NCBI RefSeq assembly: GCF_900764565.1
Contig: NZ_CAAFOM010000180.1
Span: 1-8,875, forward strand
Length of the DNA: 8,875 bases
From: an uncultured Catenibacterium sp.
GTDB lineage: Bacteria > Bacillota_I > Bacilli_A > Erysipelotrichales > Coprobacillaceae
Reading direction: 5' to 3'
Below, piece after piece: positions 1 to 6,901 of this stretch; positions within the stretch are counted from its first letter, which is position 1; each line of letters opens with the position of its first letter. A program made the translations under genes and the position numbers. The notes under the pieces are model-generated. The model did not search any database. It saw nothing but the letters and a program-made list of their open reading frames with translations, and was not told the DNA's origin.

Positions 1-22
1 CAGACGTGTGCTCTTCCGATCT
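1..22. other. Illumina TruSeq adapter remnant (not genomic)
   Basis: The first 22 bases match the 3' end of the standard TruSeq read-2 adapter, ending in the familiar GCTCTTCCGATCT. Its base composition is unlike the AT-rich sequence that follows, and it stops abruptly at base 22. This is an untrimmed sequencing adapter assembled onto the contig end. It should be removed, and no biological meaning should be read into it. Confidence 0.97.
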
Positions 23-82
23 GATTTAGTTAAGTAGTGGGGCATTAAAATAAAACATCAAACATTAAAGGAGAAGAAAATT
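23..82 (+). promoter_or_regulatory. truncated argG leader with ribosome binding site
   Basis: This is the only genomic sequence left upstream of argG. It ends in a good Shine-Dalgarno AGGAG at 69-73, nine bases before the ATG at 83. A TAAAAT at 46-51 could serve as a -10 box, but no convincing -35 lies at the right distance and the adapter junction cuts off what was upstream. No clear palindromic ARG box (TGAAT-N-ATTCA type) is visible. Whether the operon begins with argG or has earlier genes cannot be told from this window. Confidence 0.4.
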
Positions 83-1306
83 ATGGAAAAGAAAACATTT
101 AAGAAAGTTGTATTAGCTTATAGTGGAGGATTAGATACTTCAATTATTATTTCTTGGTTAAAGGAAAATTATGGCTGTGAAGTTATTGCAGTAGCTGCTG
201 ATGTGGGACAGGGTGCTGGAGAACTTGATGGTCTTGATGAAAAGGCTGCAAAGACAGGTGCTTCTAAATATATTTGTGTAGATTGTAAACCTGAATTCGT
301 TAAGGATTTCTGTTTTGAAGCAGTTAAAGCCAATGCATTATATGAAGGTAAGTATATGTTAGGTACTTCTCTTGCAAGACCAATTATTGCGAAGAAGTTA
401 GTAGATATCGCTTTAGAAGAAGGTGCAGATGCAATCTGTCATGGATGTACTGGTAAAGGTAATGATCAGGTAAGATTTGAATTAGCTATTAAAGCATTCG
501 CACCAGATATGCCTATTATCGCTCCTTGGAGAGAATGGGATATTAAATCAAGAGAAGAAGAAATCGAATATGCTGAAGCAAGAAAGATTCCTCTAAAGAT
601 CAACAGAGAAACAAACTACTCTAAAGATAAGAACTTATGGCACTTATCACATGAAGGTTTAGATCTTGAAGATCCAGCTAATGAACCTAAGTATGATGAA
701 ATCCTAGAAATGGGTGTTTCACCAGAAAAGGCACCAGATGTTCCAACATATATCACTTTAACTTTTGAAAAGGGTGTTGCGGTTGCATTAAATGGTGAAA
801 AACTTGAACCAGTAGAAATGTTAGCTAAGTTAAATGAAATCGGTGGTGCGAACGGTGTTGGTATCGCAGATATGGTTGAAAACAGACTTGTTGGTATGAA
901 ATCAAGAGGTGTATATGAAACACCAGGTGGAACTATTTTATATGCAGCACATCAGAACCTAGAAGAAATTACTGTAGATAAAGAAACACAGCATTTCAAA
1001 CAGCAGTTAAGCTTAAAGCTTGCAGACAATATCTATAATGGTCAGTGGTATACACCTCTTACTGAAGCATTACTTGCATTCGTAGATAAGACTCAGGAAA
1101 CAGTAAATGGTGATGTTAAACTTAAATTATATAAGGGTAATATCGTAGGTGCTGGTGTTACATCTCCAGATACATTACATGATTTACAGACAGCATCATT
1201 TGATGAAGATGATGATTATGATCAGTATGATGCAAAAGGATTCATCACATTATATGGTTTACCAATCAAGGTAAAAGCTAAGTTAGATCAGAAGAAAAAG
1301 AAATAG
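83..1306 (+). CDS. argG: argininosuccinate synthase
   Basis: This enzyme joins citrulline and aspartate using ATP to form argininosuccinate, the penultimate step of arginine biosynthesis, in the cytoplasm. The 407-residue length is normal for the family. The N-terminal PP-loop ATP-binding motif SGGLDTS is at residues 14-20. The conserved [13 protein letters not shown] block is at 121-133, and the segment [10 protein letters not shown] at 91-100 is also typical. The C-terminal part carries the family's [13 protein letters not shown] region and GLP, then ends in a lysine-rich tail. The ATG at 83 is supported by AGGAG at 69-73 and by the position of the P-loop near the N-terminus. It is the first gene of a five-gene arg cluster and is followed by argH after 11 bases. 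All 11 glutamine codons are CAG. The identification is secure. Confidence 0.98.
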   Translation: MEKKTFKKVVLAYSGGLDTSIIISWLKENYGCEVIAVAADVGQGAGELDGLDEKAAKTGASKYICVDCKPEFVKDFCFEAVKANALYEGKYMLGTSLARPIIAKKLVDIALEEGADAICHGCTGKGNDQVRFELAIKAFAPDMPIIAPWREWDIKSREEEIEYAEARKIPLKINRETNYSKDKNLWHLSHEGLDLEDPANEPKYDEILEMGVSPEKAPDVPTYITLTFEKGVAVALNGEKLEPVEMLAKLNEIGGANGVGIADMVENRLVGMKSRGVYETPGGTILYAAHQNLEEITVDKETQHFKQQLSLKLADNIYNGQWYTPLTEALLAFVDKTQETVNGDVKLKLYKGNIVGAGVTSPDTLHDLQTASFDEDDDYDQYDAKGFITLYGLPIKVKAKLDQKKKK

Positions 1307-1317
1307 GAGTTTAAGAT

Positions 1318-2700
1318 ATGGTATTGTGGAAAGGTAGATTTTCTAAAGAATTAAATCATGAAGTGAATGCATTCAATTCATCTCTTTCATTCGATCATCG
1401 TATGTATAAGCAGGATATCAGAGGATCTCTTGCTCATGCAAAGATGTTATGTAAACAACATATTATTGAAGAAAAAGATTATGAAGAGATTGTAGAAGGT
1501 TTAAATGCAATTTTAAAAGAGATTGAAGAGGGTACACTCCTCTTTGATCCTGAAGCTGAAGATATTCATATGTTTGTGGAAAGTGAACTCACAAAGCGTT
1601 ATCCAGTGGCAGGTAAAAAACTACATACAGGACGTTCTAGAAATGATCAGGTTGCATTAGATCTTCGTTTATATGCACATGATGAAATTCTAGAAATCAA
1701 GAAGATGTTAGTGAACCTGATTCATACATTAACAGGTTTAGCTGAACATAACCTCGATACAATCATGCCAGGATATACACACTTACAAAGAGCACAGCCT
1801 ATTACTTTTGCGCATCACTTAATGGCTTATGCATCAATGTTTTTAAGAGATATTGATCGTTTAGAAGATGTGGATAAAAGACTTTATGTATCACCTCTAG
1901 GAAGTGGTGCACTTGCAACAACAACTTATCCATTAGATAGACCATTTGTGGCAGAAGAATTAGGTATGCATGATATTATGTATAACTCTTTAGATGGTGT
2001 CAGTGATCGTGATTATGCGATTGAGTTATCAAGTGCCTTAGCCACAATCATGATGCATTTATCAAGATTCTCAGAAGAAGTGATTCTATGGTGTTCATGG
2101 GAATTCAAGTTCATTGATTTGGATGATGCGTATGCAACAGGTTCTTCTATTATGCCTCAGAAGAAGAATCCAGATATTGCAGAATTAGTAAGAGGTAAGA
2201 GTGCAAGAGTCATTGGTGATGTGAATACATTACTTACAATGATGAAGGGACTCCCTCTTGCTTACAATAAAGACATGCAGGAAGATAAAGAAGCTTTATT
2301 TGATGCAATTGATGAAGTCAAGCTTTGTCTTCCAGTCTTTACAGATATGATGGCAACTATTACTGTTCATAAAGATAAGATGAGAGATGCTGCTGCAAGA
2401 GGATTTATTAATGCGACTGATTGTGCAGATTATCTCACTAAGAAAGGTATGCCATTTAGAGATGCTTATAAGATTACTGGGGAACTTGTAAGATATTGTA
2501 TTGAACATGGAGAAACATTAGAAACACTTCCTCTAGATGTTTATACAGGTTATACAGATATGTTTGGTGAAGATGTTTATCAGGCTATCTCATTAGAAAC
2601 ATGTCTTAACAACAGAGCAGTTGTTGGTGGACCTTCTCCTACAATTGAGATGGAGAATATTCATAGAATCAATCAGAAAGTGAGTGGATATTGTGATTAA
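1318..2700 (+). CDS. argH: argininosuccinate lyase
   Basis: This enzyme splits argininosuccinate into arginine and fumarate, the last step of the pathway, and belongs to the fumarase/aspartase superfamily (homotetramer in known members). The 460 residues match the usual length. The superfamily signature GSSIMPQKKNPD at 275-286 holds the catalytic serine loop. LHTGRSRNDQ at 102-111 and GYTHLQRAQP at 152-161 (Thr154-His155) form the other conserved active-site regions. The ATG at 1318 has AGGAG at 1305-1309, overlapping the argG stop codon, with 8-base spacing. One oddity is the N-terminal motif, which reads LWKGRF rather than the very common LWGGRF (Lys at residue 5). The gene overlaps argC by 8 bases if argC starts at 2693. 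Confidence 0.98.
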   Translation: MVLWKGRFSKELNHEVNAFNSSLSFDHRMYKQDIRGSLAHAKMLCKQHIIEEKDYEEIVEGLNAILKEIEEGTLLFDPEAEDIHMFVESELTKRYPVAGKKLHTGRSRNDQVALDLRLYAHDEILEIKKMLVNLIHTLTGLAEHNLDTIMPGYTHLQRAQPITFAHHLMAYASMFLRDIDRLEDVDKRLYVSPLGSGALATTTYPLDRPFVAEELGMHDIMYNSLDGVSDRDYAIELSSALATIMMHLSRFSEEVILWCSWEFKFIDLDDAYATGSSIMPQKKNPDIAELVRGKSARVIGDVNTLLTMMKGLPLAYNKDMQEDKEALFDAIDEVKLCLPVFTDMMATITVHKDKMRDAAARGFINATDCADYLTKKGMPFRDAYKITGELVRYCIEHGETLETLPLDVYTGYTDMFGEDVYQAISLETCLNNRAVVGGPSPTIEMENIHRINQKVSGYCD

Positions 2701-3721
2701 AGCAGGTATTATTGGTGCAAGTGGTTATGCAGGATGTGAATTATTAAGAATCTTACTCATGCATCCTGAAGCAGAAGTAACAGCTATTTCTTCACATAGC
2801 TATACTGGTAAGAAGATTTATGATCTTTATCCTAACTTCTATCAGGTATGTGATTTAGAGTTTATTGAAGATACAGAAGTCATTGAGAAAGCAGATATTA
2901 TTTTTGCATCTCTTCCTCATGGCTTATCTGAAAAGTATGCCAAGATATGTGTAGAAAAGGGTAAGAAGTTTATTGATCTAGGGGCTGACTTCAGACTTGA
3001 TAAAGAAGAAGATTATCAGAAATGGTATGGTTTAGATTATAACTTACCAGAACTTCATAAGAATCAGGTGTATGGTTTACCTGAAGTCAATAGAGATAAG
3101 ATCAAGGATGCCACTATTATTGGAAATCCTGGTTGTTATCCTACAACTATTACATTAGGTCTTTATCCTTTATTAAAGAATAAACTTAATGTATCACAAA
3201 AGATTATTATTGATTCAGCATCAGGTACAACAGGTGCTGGTAAGAACTTAAGTGATGGTATGCATTTCCCAAGATGTAATGAATCGTTCCATCCTTATAA
3301 AGTAGGTGTACATAGACATACACCAGAAATTGAACAGGAATTAAGTAAGATGAATGAAAAAGATGTACATATCACATTTGTCCCTCATTTACTTCCTGTA
3401 GACCGTGGTATTGTTTCTACTATTTATGTTCCTGTAGATAAGTCTTTAGAAGAAATCTATGAAACATATGTAGAAGCATATAAGGATGAACAGTTTGTGA
3501 GAGTATTACCTCTTGGACAGGTCGCAGACTTAAAGTTTGTGAAAGCATCTAACTATTGTGATATTTCATTACATATGGATGAACGTGATCATACATTAAT
3601 TGTAGTATCTACAATTGATAATATGGTTAAAGGTTCTGCTGGTCAGGCAGTACAGAATATGAATATTATGTATGGACTCGATGAGAATACAGGTTTAAAT
3701 CTTGTCGCTCCATCATTCTAA
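2693..3721 (+). CDS. argC: N-acetyl-gamma-glutamyl-phosphate reductase
   Basis: This NADPH-dependent enzyme reduces N-acetylglutamyl phosphate to the semialdehyde, the third step of ornithine synthesis. The Rossmann motif GASGYAG is at residues 8-14. The catalytic cysteine lies in GNPGCYPT (Cys148), the active-site histidine in HRHTPE (His209), and a conserved KGSAGQAVQNMN block is at 313-324. The length of 342 residues is typical of the short bacterial ArgC. I choose the GTG at 2693 because it gives MIKAGIIGASGYAG, the usual family N-terminus, with a weak AAAGTGAG Shine-Dalgarno at 2677-2684. An in-frame GTG at 2684 would add three residues and is less likely. The start lies inside the end of argH (8-base overlap), which suggests translational coupling. 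Confidence 0.97.
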   Translation: MIKAGIIGASGYAGCELLRILLMHPEAEVTAISSHSYTGKKIYDLYPNFYQVCDLEFIEDTEVIEKADIIFASLPHGLSEKYAKICVEKGKKFIDLGADFRLDKEEDYQKWYGLDYNLPELHKNQVYGLPEVNRDKIKDATIIGNPGCYPTTITLGLYPLLKNKLNVSQKIIIDSASGTTGAGKNLSDGMHFPRCNESFHPYKVGVHRHTPEIEQELSKMNEKDVHITFVPHLLPVDRGIVSTIYVPVDKSLEEIYETYVEAYKDEQFVRVLPLGQVADLKFVKASNYCDISLHMDERDHTLIVVSTIDNMVKGSAGQAVQNMNIMYGLDENTGLNLVAPSF

Positions 3722-3731
3722 GGAGGATGTT

Positions 3732-4946
3732 ATGAAAGATATACTTGGTGGTGTATGTGCACCAATAGGATTTAGTGCAAATGGTATTCATGCAGGAATG
3801 AGAAAGAATAAGTCTAAGAAGGATTTATCTCTTATTGTGAGTGAAGAGTTATGTACAGCAGCTGCAACATATACACAAAATAAAGTAAAAGGTGCTCCTT
3901 TGACAGTCACAAAGCAGCATTTAAAGAATGGTCGTGCAAGAGCTATTATCTGTAACTCAGGTAATGCGAATACATGTAATTCAAATGGTATTGAACTTGC
4001 GAATGAAGTATGTGCTTTAGCTGCAAAGGAATTAGGTTTAAAGGAAGATGATATTATTGTTGCTTCTACTGGTGTAATTGGTCAGCCTATGTCTATTGAT
4101 CCTTTTAAAGATCATATGAAAGAACTCGTAAAGGGGTTAAATGTAGATGGGTCTCATGATGCTTGTTATGGAATCATGACAACTGATACACAGCCTAAAG
4201 AATATGCAGTAGAGTTTAAATTAGGGAATACAAAGTGTCATATTGGAGCTATTGCAAAAGGTTCTGGTATGATTCATCCAAATATGGCAACAATGCTTGC
4301 CTTTGTGACAAGTGATGTAGCTATCTCTAAAGAATGTCTAGAAGCAATGGTACATGAAGTTGTAGATGATACATTTAATATGGTCAGTGTTGATGGAGAT
4401 ACTTCTACAAATGATATGTTATGTGTATTATCAAATGGTATGGCACAGAATAATAAGATTGTCTTAAAAGATCAGTCTTATAATGTTATGAAGGATGCGT
4501 TATATCATATTTGTGAACAATTATCTCGTGGTATTGCGAAAGATGGTGAAGGAGCAACTAAGCTTCTTACATGTAATGTTAAGAATGCGAAGACATTACA
4601 GGATGCCAAGATCGTGGCTAAGAGTGTTATCACTTCTACTTTATTTAAAGCAGCAATGTTTGGTAGAGATGCGAATTGGGGTCGTATCTTATGTGCTATT
4701 GGTTATTCTGATGCTGATTTAGACATCAACAAAGTATCCGTGACATTGGCTTCATCTGCAGGAGATATTCATGTTTGTGAGAAGGGCATGGGTGTCATCT
4801 TTGATGAAAACAAAGCATTAAAGGTCTTATCTGAAGATGAGATTGATATTAATATTGATTTAAATGATGGTATGTGGGATGCAACAGCGTGGGGCTGTGA
4901 TCTTACTTATGATTATGTGAAGATTAATGGGGAATATAGAACATAA
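3732..4946 (+). CDS. argJ: glutamate N-acetyltransferase / ornithine acetyltransferase
   Basis: ArgJ moves the acetyl group from N-acetylornithine to glutamate, closing the acetyl-recycling cycle. Some members also use acetyl-CoA, and the sequence does not tell which type this is. It is an Ntn-hydrolase-like protein that cleaves itself before a threonine nucleophile. The motif KGSGMIHPNMATML at residues 176-189 places that residue at Thr187. STGVIG at 112-117 supplies the oxyanion-hole Thr-Gly, NSGNAN is at 75-80, and the C-terminus YVKINGEYRT is the family's characteristic ending. The ATG at 3732 is set by AGGAGG at 3721-3726 (5-base spacing) just after the argC stop; a TTG further upstream in frame lies inside argC and has no such signal. 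Mature length is 404 residues before cleavage, normal for ArgJ. Confidence 0.98.
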   Translation: MKDILGGVCAPIGFSANGIHAGMRKNKSKKDLSLIVSEELCTAAATYTQNKVKGAPLTVTKQHLKNGRARAIICNSGNANTCNSNGIELANEVCALAAKELGLKEDDIIVASTGVIGQPMSIDPFKDHMKELVKGLNVDGSHDACYGIMTTDTQPKEYAVEFKLGNTKCHIGAIAKGSGMIHPNMATMLAFVTSDVAISKECLEAMVHEVVDDTFNMVSVDGDTSTNDMLCVLSNGMAQNNKIVLKDQSYNVMKDALYHICEQLSRGIAKDGEGATKLLTCNVKNAKTLQDAKIVAKSVITSTLFKAAMFGRDANWGRILCAIGYSDADLDINKVSVTLASSAGDIHVCEKGMGVIFDENKALKVLSEDEIDINIDLNDGMWDATAWGCDLTYDYVKINGEYRT

Positions 4947-5800
4947 TGGAAGAAAGAGAAATATATCGAGCAAAAATCTTATCTGAAGCTGTTCCTTATT
5001 TACAGGAATACAATGGTAAGACAGTAGTAGTAAAATATGGTGGAAATGCGATGATCAATGAAGAATTGATGAATAATGTCATTTCTGATATATGTCTAAT
5101 GACTTTAGTTGGTATTAATGTGGTATTGGTTCATGGTGGGGGACCTGAAATCAATAAGGCATTAAAACGTTCTGGTATAGAATCAAAGTTTATTAACGGT
5201 TTACGTTATACTGATGAAGAAACAATTGATATTGTCCAGGAAGTTTTAGCTGGTAAAGTCAATAAGAATCTTGTGAAGCTAATAATGAATGGGGGAGGCC
5301 GTGCAGTAGGTCTTTGTGGTATTGATAATAAGTTATTAGAGGCGAAGAAGATTAAAGACGAATTAGGTTATGTAGGCACTGTTACACAGGTGAACAATCA
5401 AATCATTAAGGATGCAATCAAGAGTGGTTATATTCCAGTTATTGCATCTATTGCGATGGATGATGAAGGTAATAGTTATAATGTGAATGCAGATTATGCA
5501 GCAGCAGCTATTGCGGATAGTCTAGAAGCAGAAAACTTGATTGTAGTTAGTGATATTCCTGGTTTATTAAGGGATCCTCATGATGAAAAGACATTGATTC
5601 CAGAGGTTTCTATCCAGGATGTAGAAAACTTAAAAGAAGAAGGTATTATTGCAGGAGGTATGATTCCTAAAGTGGATTGTATTACTCATGCATTAAAAGG
5701 CAATATGTCAAAAGCAGTCATTATTGATGGTCGAATTCCACATTCTATTCTTATTGAAATATTATCTAAGGATGGTAGTGGTACGCTATTCACAAGATAA
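4946..5800 (+). CDS. argB: acetylglutamate kinase
   Basis: ArgB phosphorylates N-acetylglutamate with ATP, the second step of the ornithine branch. It is an amino acid kinase-fold protein of 284 residues. Visible motifs are VVKYGGNAM at 28-36 (Lys30), the glycine loop HGGGP at 63-67, NGLRYTD at 84-90 (Arg87, substrate binding), YNVNAD at 178-183 and GGMIPK at 237-242 (Lys242). About 25 residues precede the first beta-strand (EAVPYLQEYNGKT). Such an N-terminal helix is known in arginine-inhibited hexameric kinases and is absent in the E. coli type, so feedback inhibition by arginine is a reasonable inference. The ATG shares its A with the argJ stop codon (TAATG); a GGGGA at 4929-4933 is a rather distant Shine-Dalgarno, so coupled translation is likely. 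It is the last gene of the operon. Confidence 0.98.
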   Translation: MEEREIYRAKILSEAVPYLQEYNGKTVVVKYGGNAMINEELMNNVISDICLMTLVGINVVLVHGGGPEINKALKRSGIESKFINGLRYTDEETIDIVQEVLAGKVNKNLVKLIMNGGGRAVGLCGIDNKLLEAKKIKDELGYVGTVTQVNNQIIKDAIKSGYIPVIASIAMDDEGNSYNVNADYAAAAIADSLEAENLIVVSDIPGLLRDPHDEKTLIPEVSIQDVENLKEEGIIAGGMIPKVDCITHALKGNMSKAVIIDGRIPHSILIEILSKDGSGTLFTR

Positions 5801-5827
5801 CAGAGTTACATCTGTTATCTTTTTTTT
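5795..5827 (+). terminator. intrinsic terminator of the arg operon
   Basis: AGATAACAGA at 5795-5804 pairs perfectly with TCTGTTATCT at 5811-5820, giving a 10-bp stem around the six-base loop GTTACA, followed directly by seven further T residues at 5821-5827. The left arm contains the argB stop codon at 5798-5800. This cleanly ends the argGHCJB transcript and separates it from the lipoprotein gene. Confidence 0.93.
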
Positions 5828-5848
5828 ACCTCTAAAATAGTATATTAT
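5820..5848 (+). promoter_or_regulatory. possible weak promoter for the amidase lipoprotein gene
   Basis: A promoter is expected between the strong terminator and the ATG at 5872. The AT-rich stretch offers a -10-like TATTAT at 5843-5848 (or TATATT at 5841-5846), but only a T-run occupies the -35 position. The match is poor, so the exact location is uncertain. The Shine-Dalgarno AAGGAAGGG at 5856-5864 is good. Confidence 0.3.
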
Positions 5849-5871
5849 TAAAGATAAGGAAGGGTAAGACG

Positions 5872-6783
5872 ATGAAAAGATTATTATGCTTATTATTATG
5901 TAGTATATTGTTTGTGGCATGTGGTACTACAAAAGAAACAAAGAAGAAAGATACTGCAGTAGTAGAAAAACAGAAGAAAAAGGAAGAAGAAGCTAAGAAG
6001 TTAGAGAAACAAAAGAAACAGGAAGAGGAAGCTAAGAAACTAGAGGAACAGAAGAAACAGGAAGAAGCCAAACGTTTAGAGGAACAGAAGAAAGCGGAAG
6101 AAGCTAAAAAACAGGAAGAATTAAAAAGACAACAGGCATCTGTTGCGACAAATAATAATGTGGTAGCCATTGATGCAGGACATCAAGCGAGAGGTAATTC
6201 ACAATTAGAACCGATTGGTCCTGGTGCATCAACACAAAAGGCTAAGGTCGCAGGAGGGGCAACAGGTACGGCCACACGTATTCCTGAATATCAGACAACA
6301 CTTAATGTGAGTTTGAAACTAAGAGATGTATTACAGTCTAGAGGGTATAAGGTTGTTATGATCCGTACAACCAATAATGTGAATATTTCTAATAGAGAAA
6401 GAGCTGAAATGGCGAATAATGCAGGAGCAGGTGCTTTTATTAGATTACATTGTGATGGTATTGGAAATAGTGGTGTGACAGGTGCAAGTGTACAGGAACC
6501 AGCTAATGGAAATCCTTATATGAGTGCAGGTAATGTATCTGCTTCACAATCTTTAGGAAGAACAGTACTTAATCACTATTGCAGTACTACAGGTATTAGA
6601 AATAGAGGAATGGCTGCACGTAATGACTTAAGTGGAATCAACTGGTGTAAGACGCCTGTATGCTTACTTGAGATGGGATTCATCTCTAATGGGGATGAAG
6701 ATAGAAAACTAAACAATAGTGATTTCCAGCAGAAAATTGCGGAAGGCATTGCGAATGGTATTGATGCGTATTTTGGTCGATAA
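5872..6783 (+). CDS. lipoprotein N-acetylmuramoyl-L-alanine amidase (Amidase_3)
   Basis: This is a predicted membrane-anchored, extracytoplasmic peptidoglycan hydrolase that cuts the bond between N-acetylmuramic acid and the stem-peptide L-alanine. Residues 1-17 form a lipoprotein signal (Lys-Arg, hydrophobic core, LFVAC with the lipidated Cys17; Phe at -3 is slightly atypical). Residues 22-92 are an extremely charged Lys/Glu/Gln/Ala-rich repeat, probably a stiff helical stalk. The catalytic domain runs from about 97 to 302. Its expected zinc and catalytic residues are His104 (DAGH), Glu139 (PEYQ), His193 (RLHCD) and Glu267 (LLEMGF). The ATG at 5872 is supported by AAGGAAGGG at 5856-5864. The gene ends in tandem stops (TAATAA). 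It sits alone between the arg terminator and the next promoter. Its cellular role, such as cell separation, remodelling or sporulation, cannot be decided from the sequence. Confidence 0.93.
   Translation: MKRLLCLLLCSILFVACGTTKETKKKDTAVVEKQKKKEEEAKKLEKQKKQEEEAKKLEEQKKQEEAKRLEEQKKAEEAKKQEELKRQQASVATNNNVVAIDAGHQARGNSQLEPIGPGASTQKAKVAGGATGTATRIPEYQTTLNVSLKLRDVLQSRGYKVVMIRTTNNVNISNRERAEMANNAGAGAFIRLHCDGIGNSGVTGASVQEPANGNPYMSAGNVSASQSLGRTVLNHYCSTTGIRNRGMAARNDLSGINWCKTPVCLLEMGFISNGDEDRKLNNSDFQQKIAEGIANGIDAYFGR
5965..6135 (+). repeat. in-gene repeat encoding a charged helical stalk
   Basis: Residues 32-88 of the amidase lipoprotein consist of four tandem units plus a partial one. Two 13-residue units of the form E-K-Q-K-K-x-EEEAKKL (32-44, 45-57) are followed by two 12-residue units of the form EEQKKxEEAK (58-69, 70-81) and a remnant EELKRQQ (82-88). 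The DNA is correspondingly purine-rich on the + strand (GAAGAAG/AAGAAA runs). The pattern suits a single alpha-helix or coiled coil spacing the enzyme from the membrane, and copy number may vary between strains. Confidence 0.85.
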
Positions 6784-6786
6784 TAA

Positions 6787-6816
6787 TTGCATTTATGCCT
6801 ATTAACTGTTTATAAT
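6787..6816 (+). promoter_or_regulatory. probable sigma-A promoter for the tRNA-modification operon
   Basis: A perfect -10 box TATAAT lies at 6811-6816. At an 18-base spacing, TTGCAT at 6787-6792 gives a partial -35 match (TTG plus weak remainder). Transcription would begin near 6822-6824, about 80 bases before the ATG at 6902. The placement just after the amidase stop codons and before a new gene group supports a real promoter, though one with a weak -35. Confidence 0.55.
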
Positions 6817-6826
6817 GTTTCTTGGT

Positions 6827-6858
6827 AAGGTTATCCTTAGAGGATAACCTTGAATTTT
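6827..6858 (+). terminator. 11-bp hairpin: weak terminator or 5' leader hairpin
   Basis: AAGGTTATCCT at 6827-6837 pairs perfectly with AGGATAACCTT at 6841-6851 (loop TAG, or five bases if the last pair opens). The tail reads GAATTTTAG, with only four T residues starting three bases after the stem, so termination would be inefficient. The hairpin may end the amidase transcript. Because a TATAAT box lies just upstream, it would also form the extreme 5' end of the downstream mRNA and could stabilise or attenuate it. The stem itself is certain; its function is not. Confidence 0.5.
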
Positions 6859-6901
6859 AGAGTATATTCCTATGTATTTAGTAGGAACTAGAGGTGAAAC
6901 A

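Noticed and set aside
43..60. Possible ARG box (ArgR operator) before argG
   Set aside because: The stretch only resembles the operator because both are AT-rich. It lacks the paired TGAAT/ATTCA half-sites, and the upstream DNA is missing.
2296..2508. Minus-strand open frame inside argH
   Set aside because: It lies fully within a conserved enzyme gene, shows no domain resemblance and is explained by low stop density opposite AT-rich coding sequence.
3702..3731. TTG at 3702 as start of argJ
   Set aside because: It lies inside argC and would encode the Shine-Dalgarno itself; the ATG at 3732 follows AGGAGG and gives the usual ArgJ length.
4495..4722. Plus-strand alternative-frame open frame inside argJ
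   Set aside because: It lies within the conserved argJ coding region, has an unlikely composition (many Leu, Arg, Val) and has no recognisable ribosome binding site.
5832..6170. Minus-strand open frame of 112 codons rich in Ser, Phe, Cys and Leu
   Set aside because: It is the mirror of the Lys/Glu/Gln repeat in the amidase gene: purine-rich AAG/GAA codons read backwards as Phe/Leu/Ser/Cys. It has no convincing start signal and crosses the upstream intergenic region.
6872..6901. Earlier ATG at 6872 as start of the TtcA-like gene
   Set aside because: It has no well-placed Shine-Dalgarno and adds ten residues not expected in the family, and the GAGGTG at 6891-6896 clearly serves the ATG at 6902.
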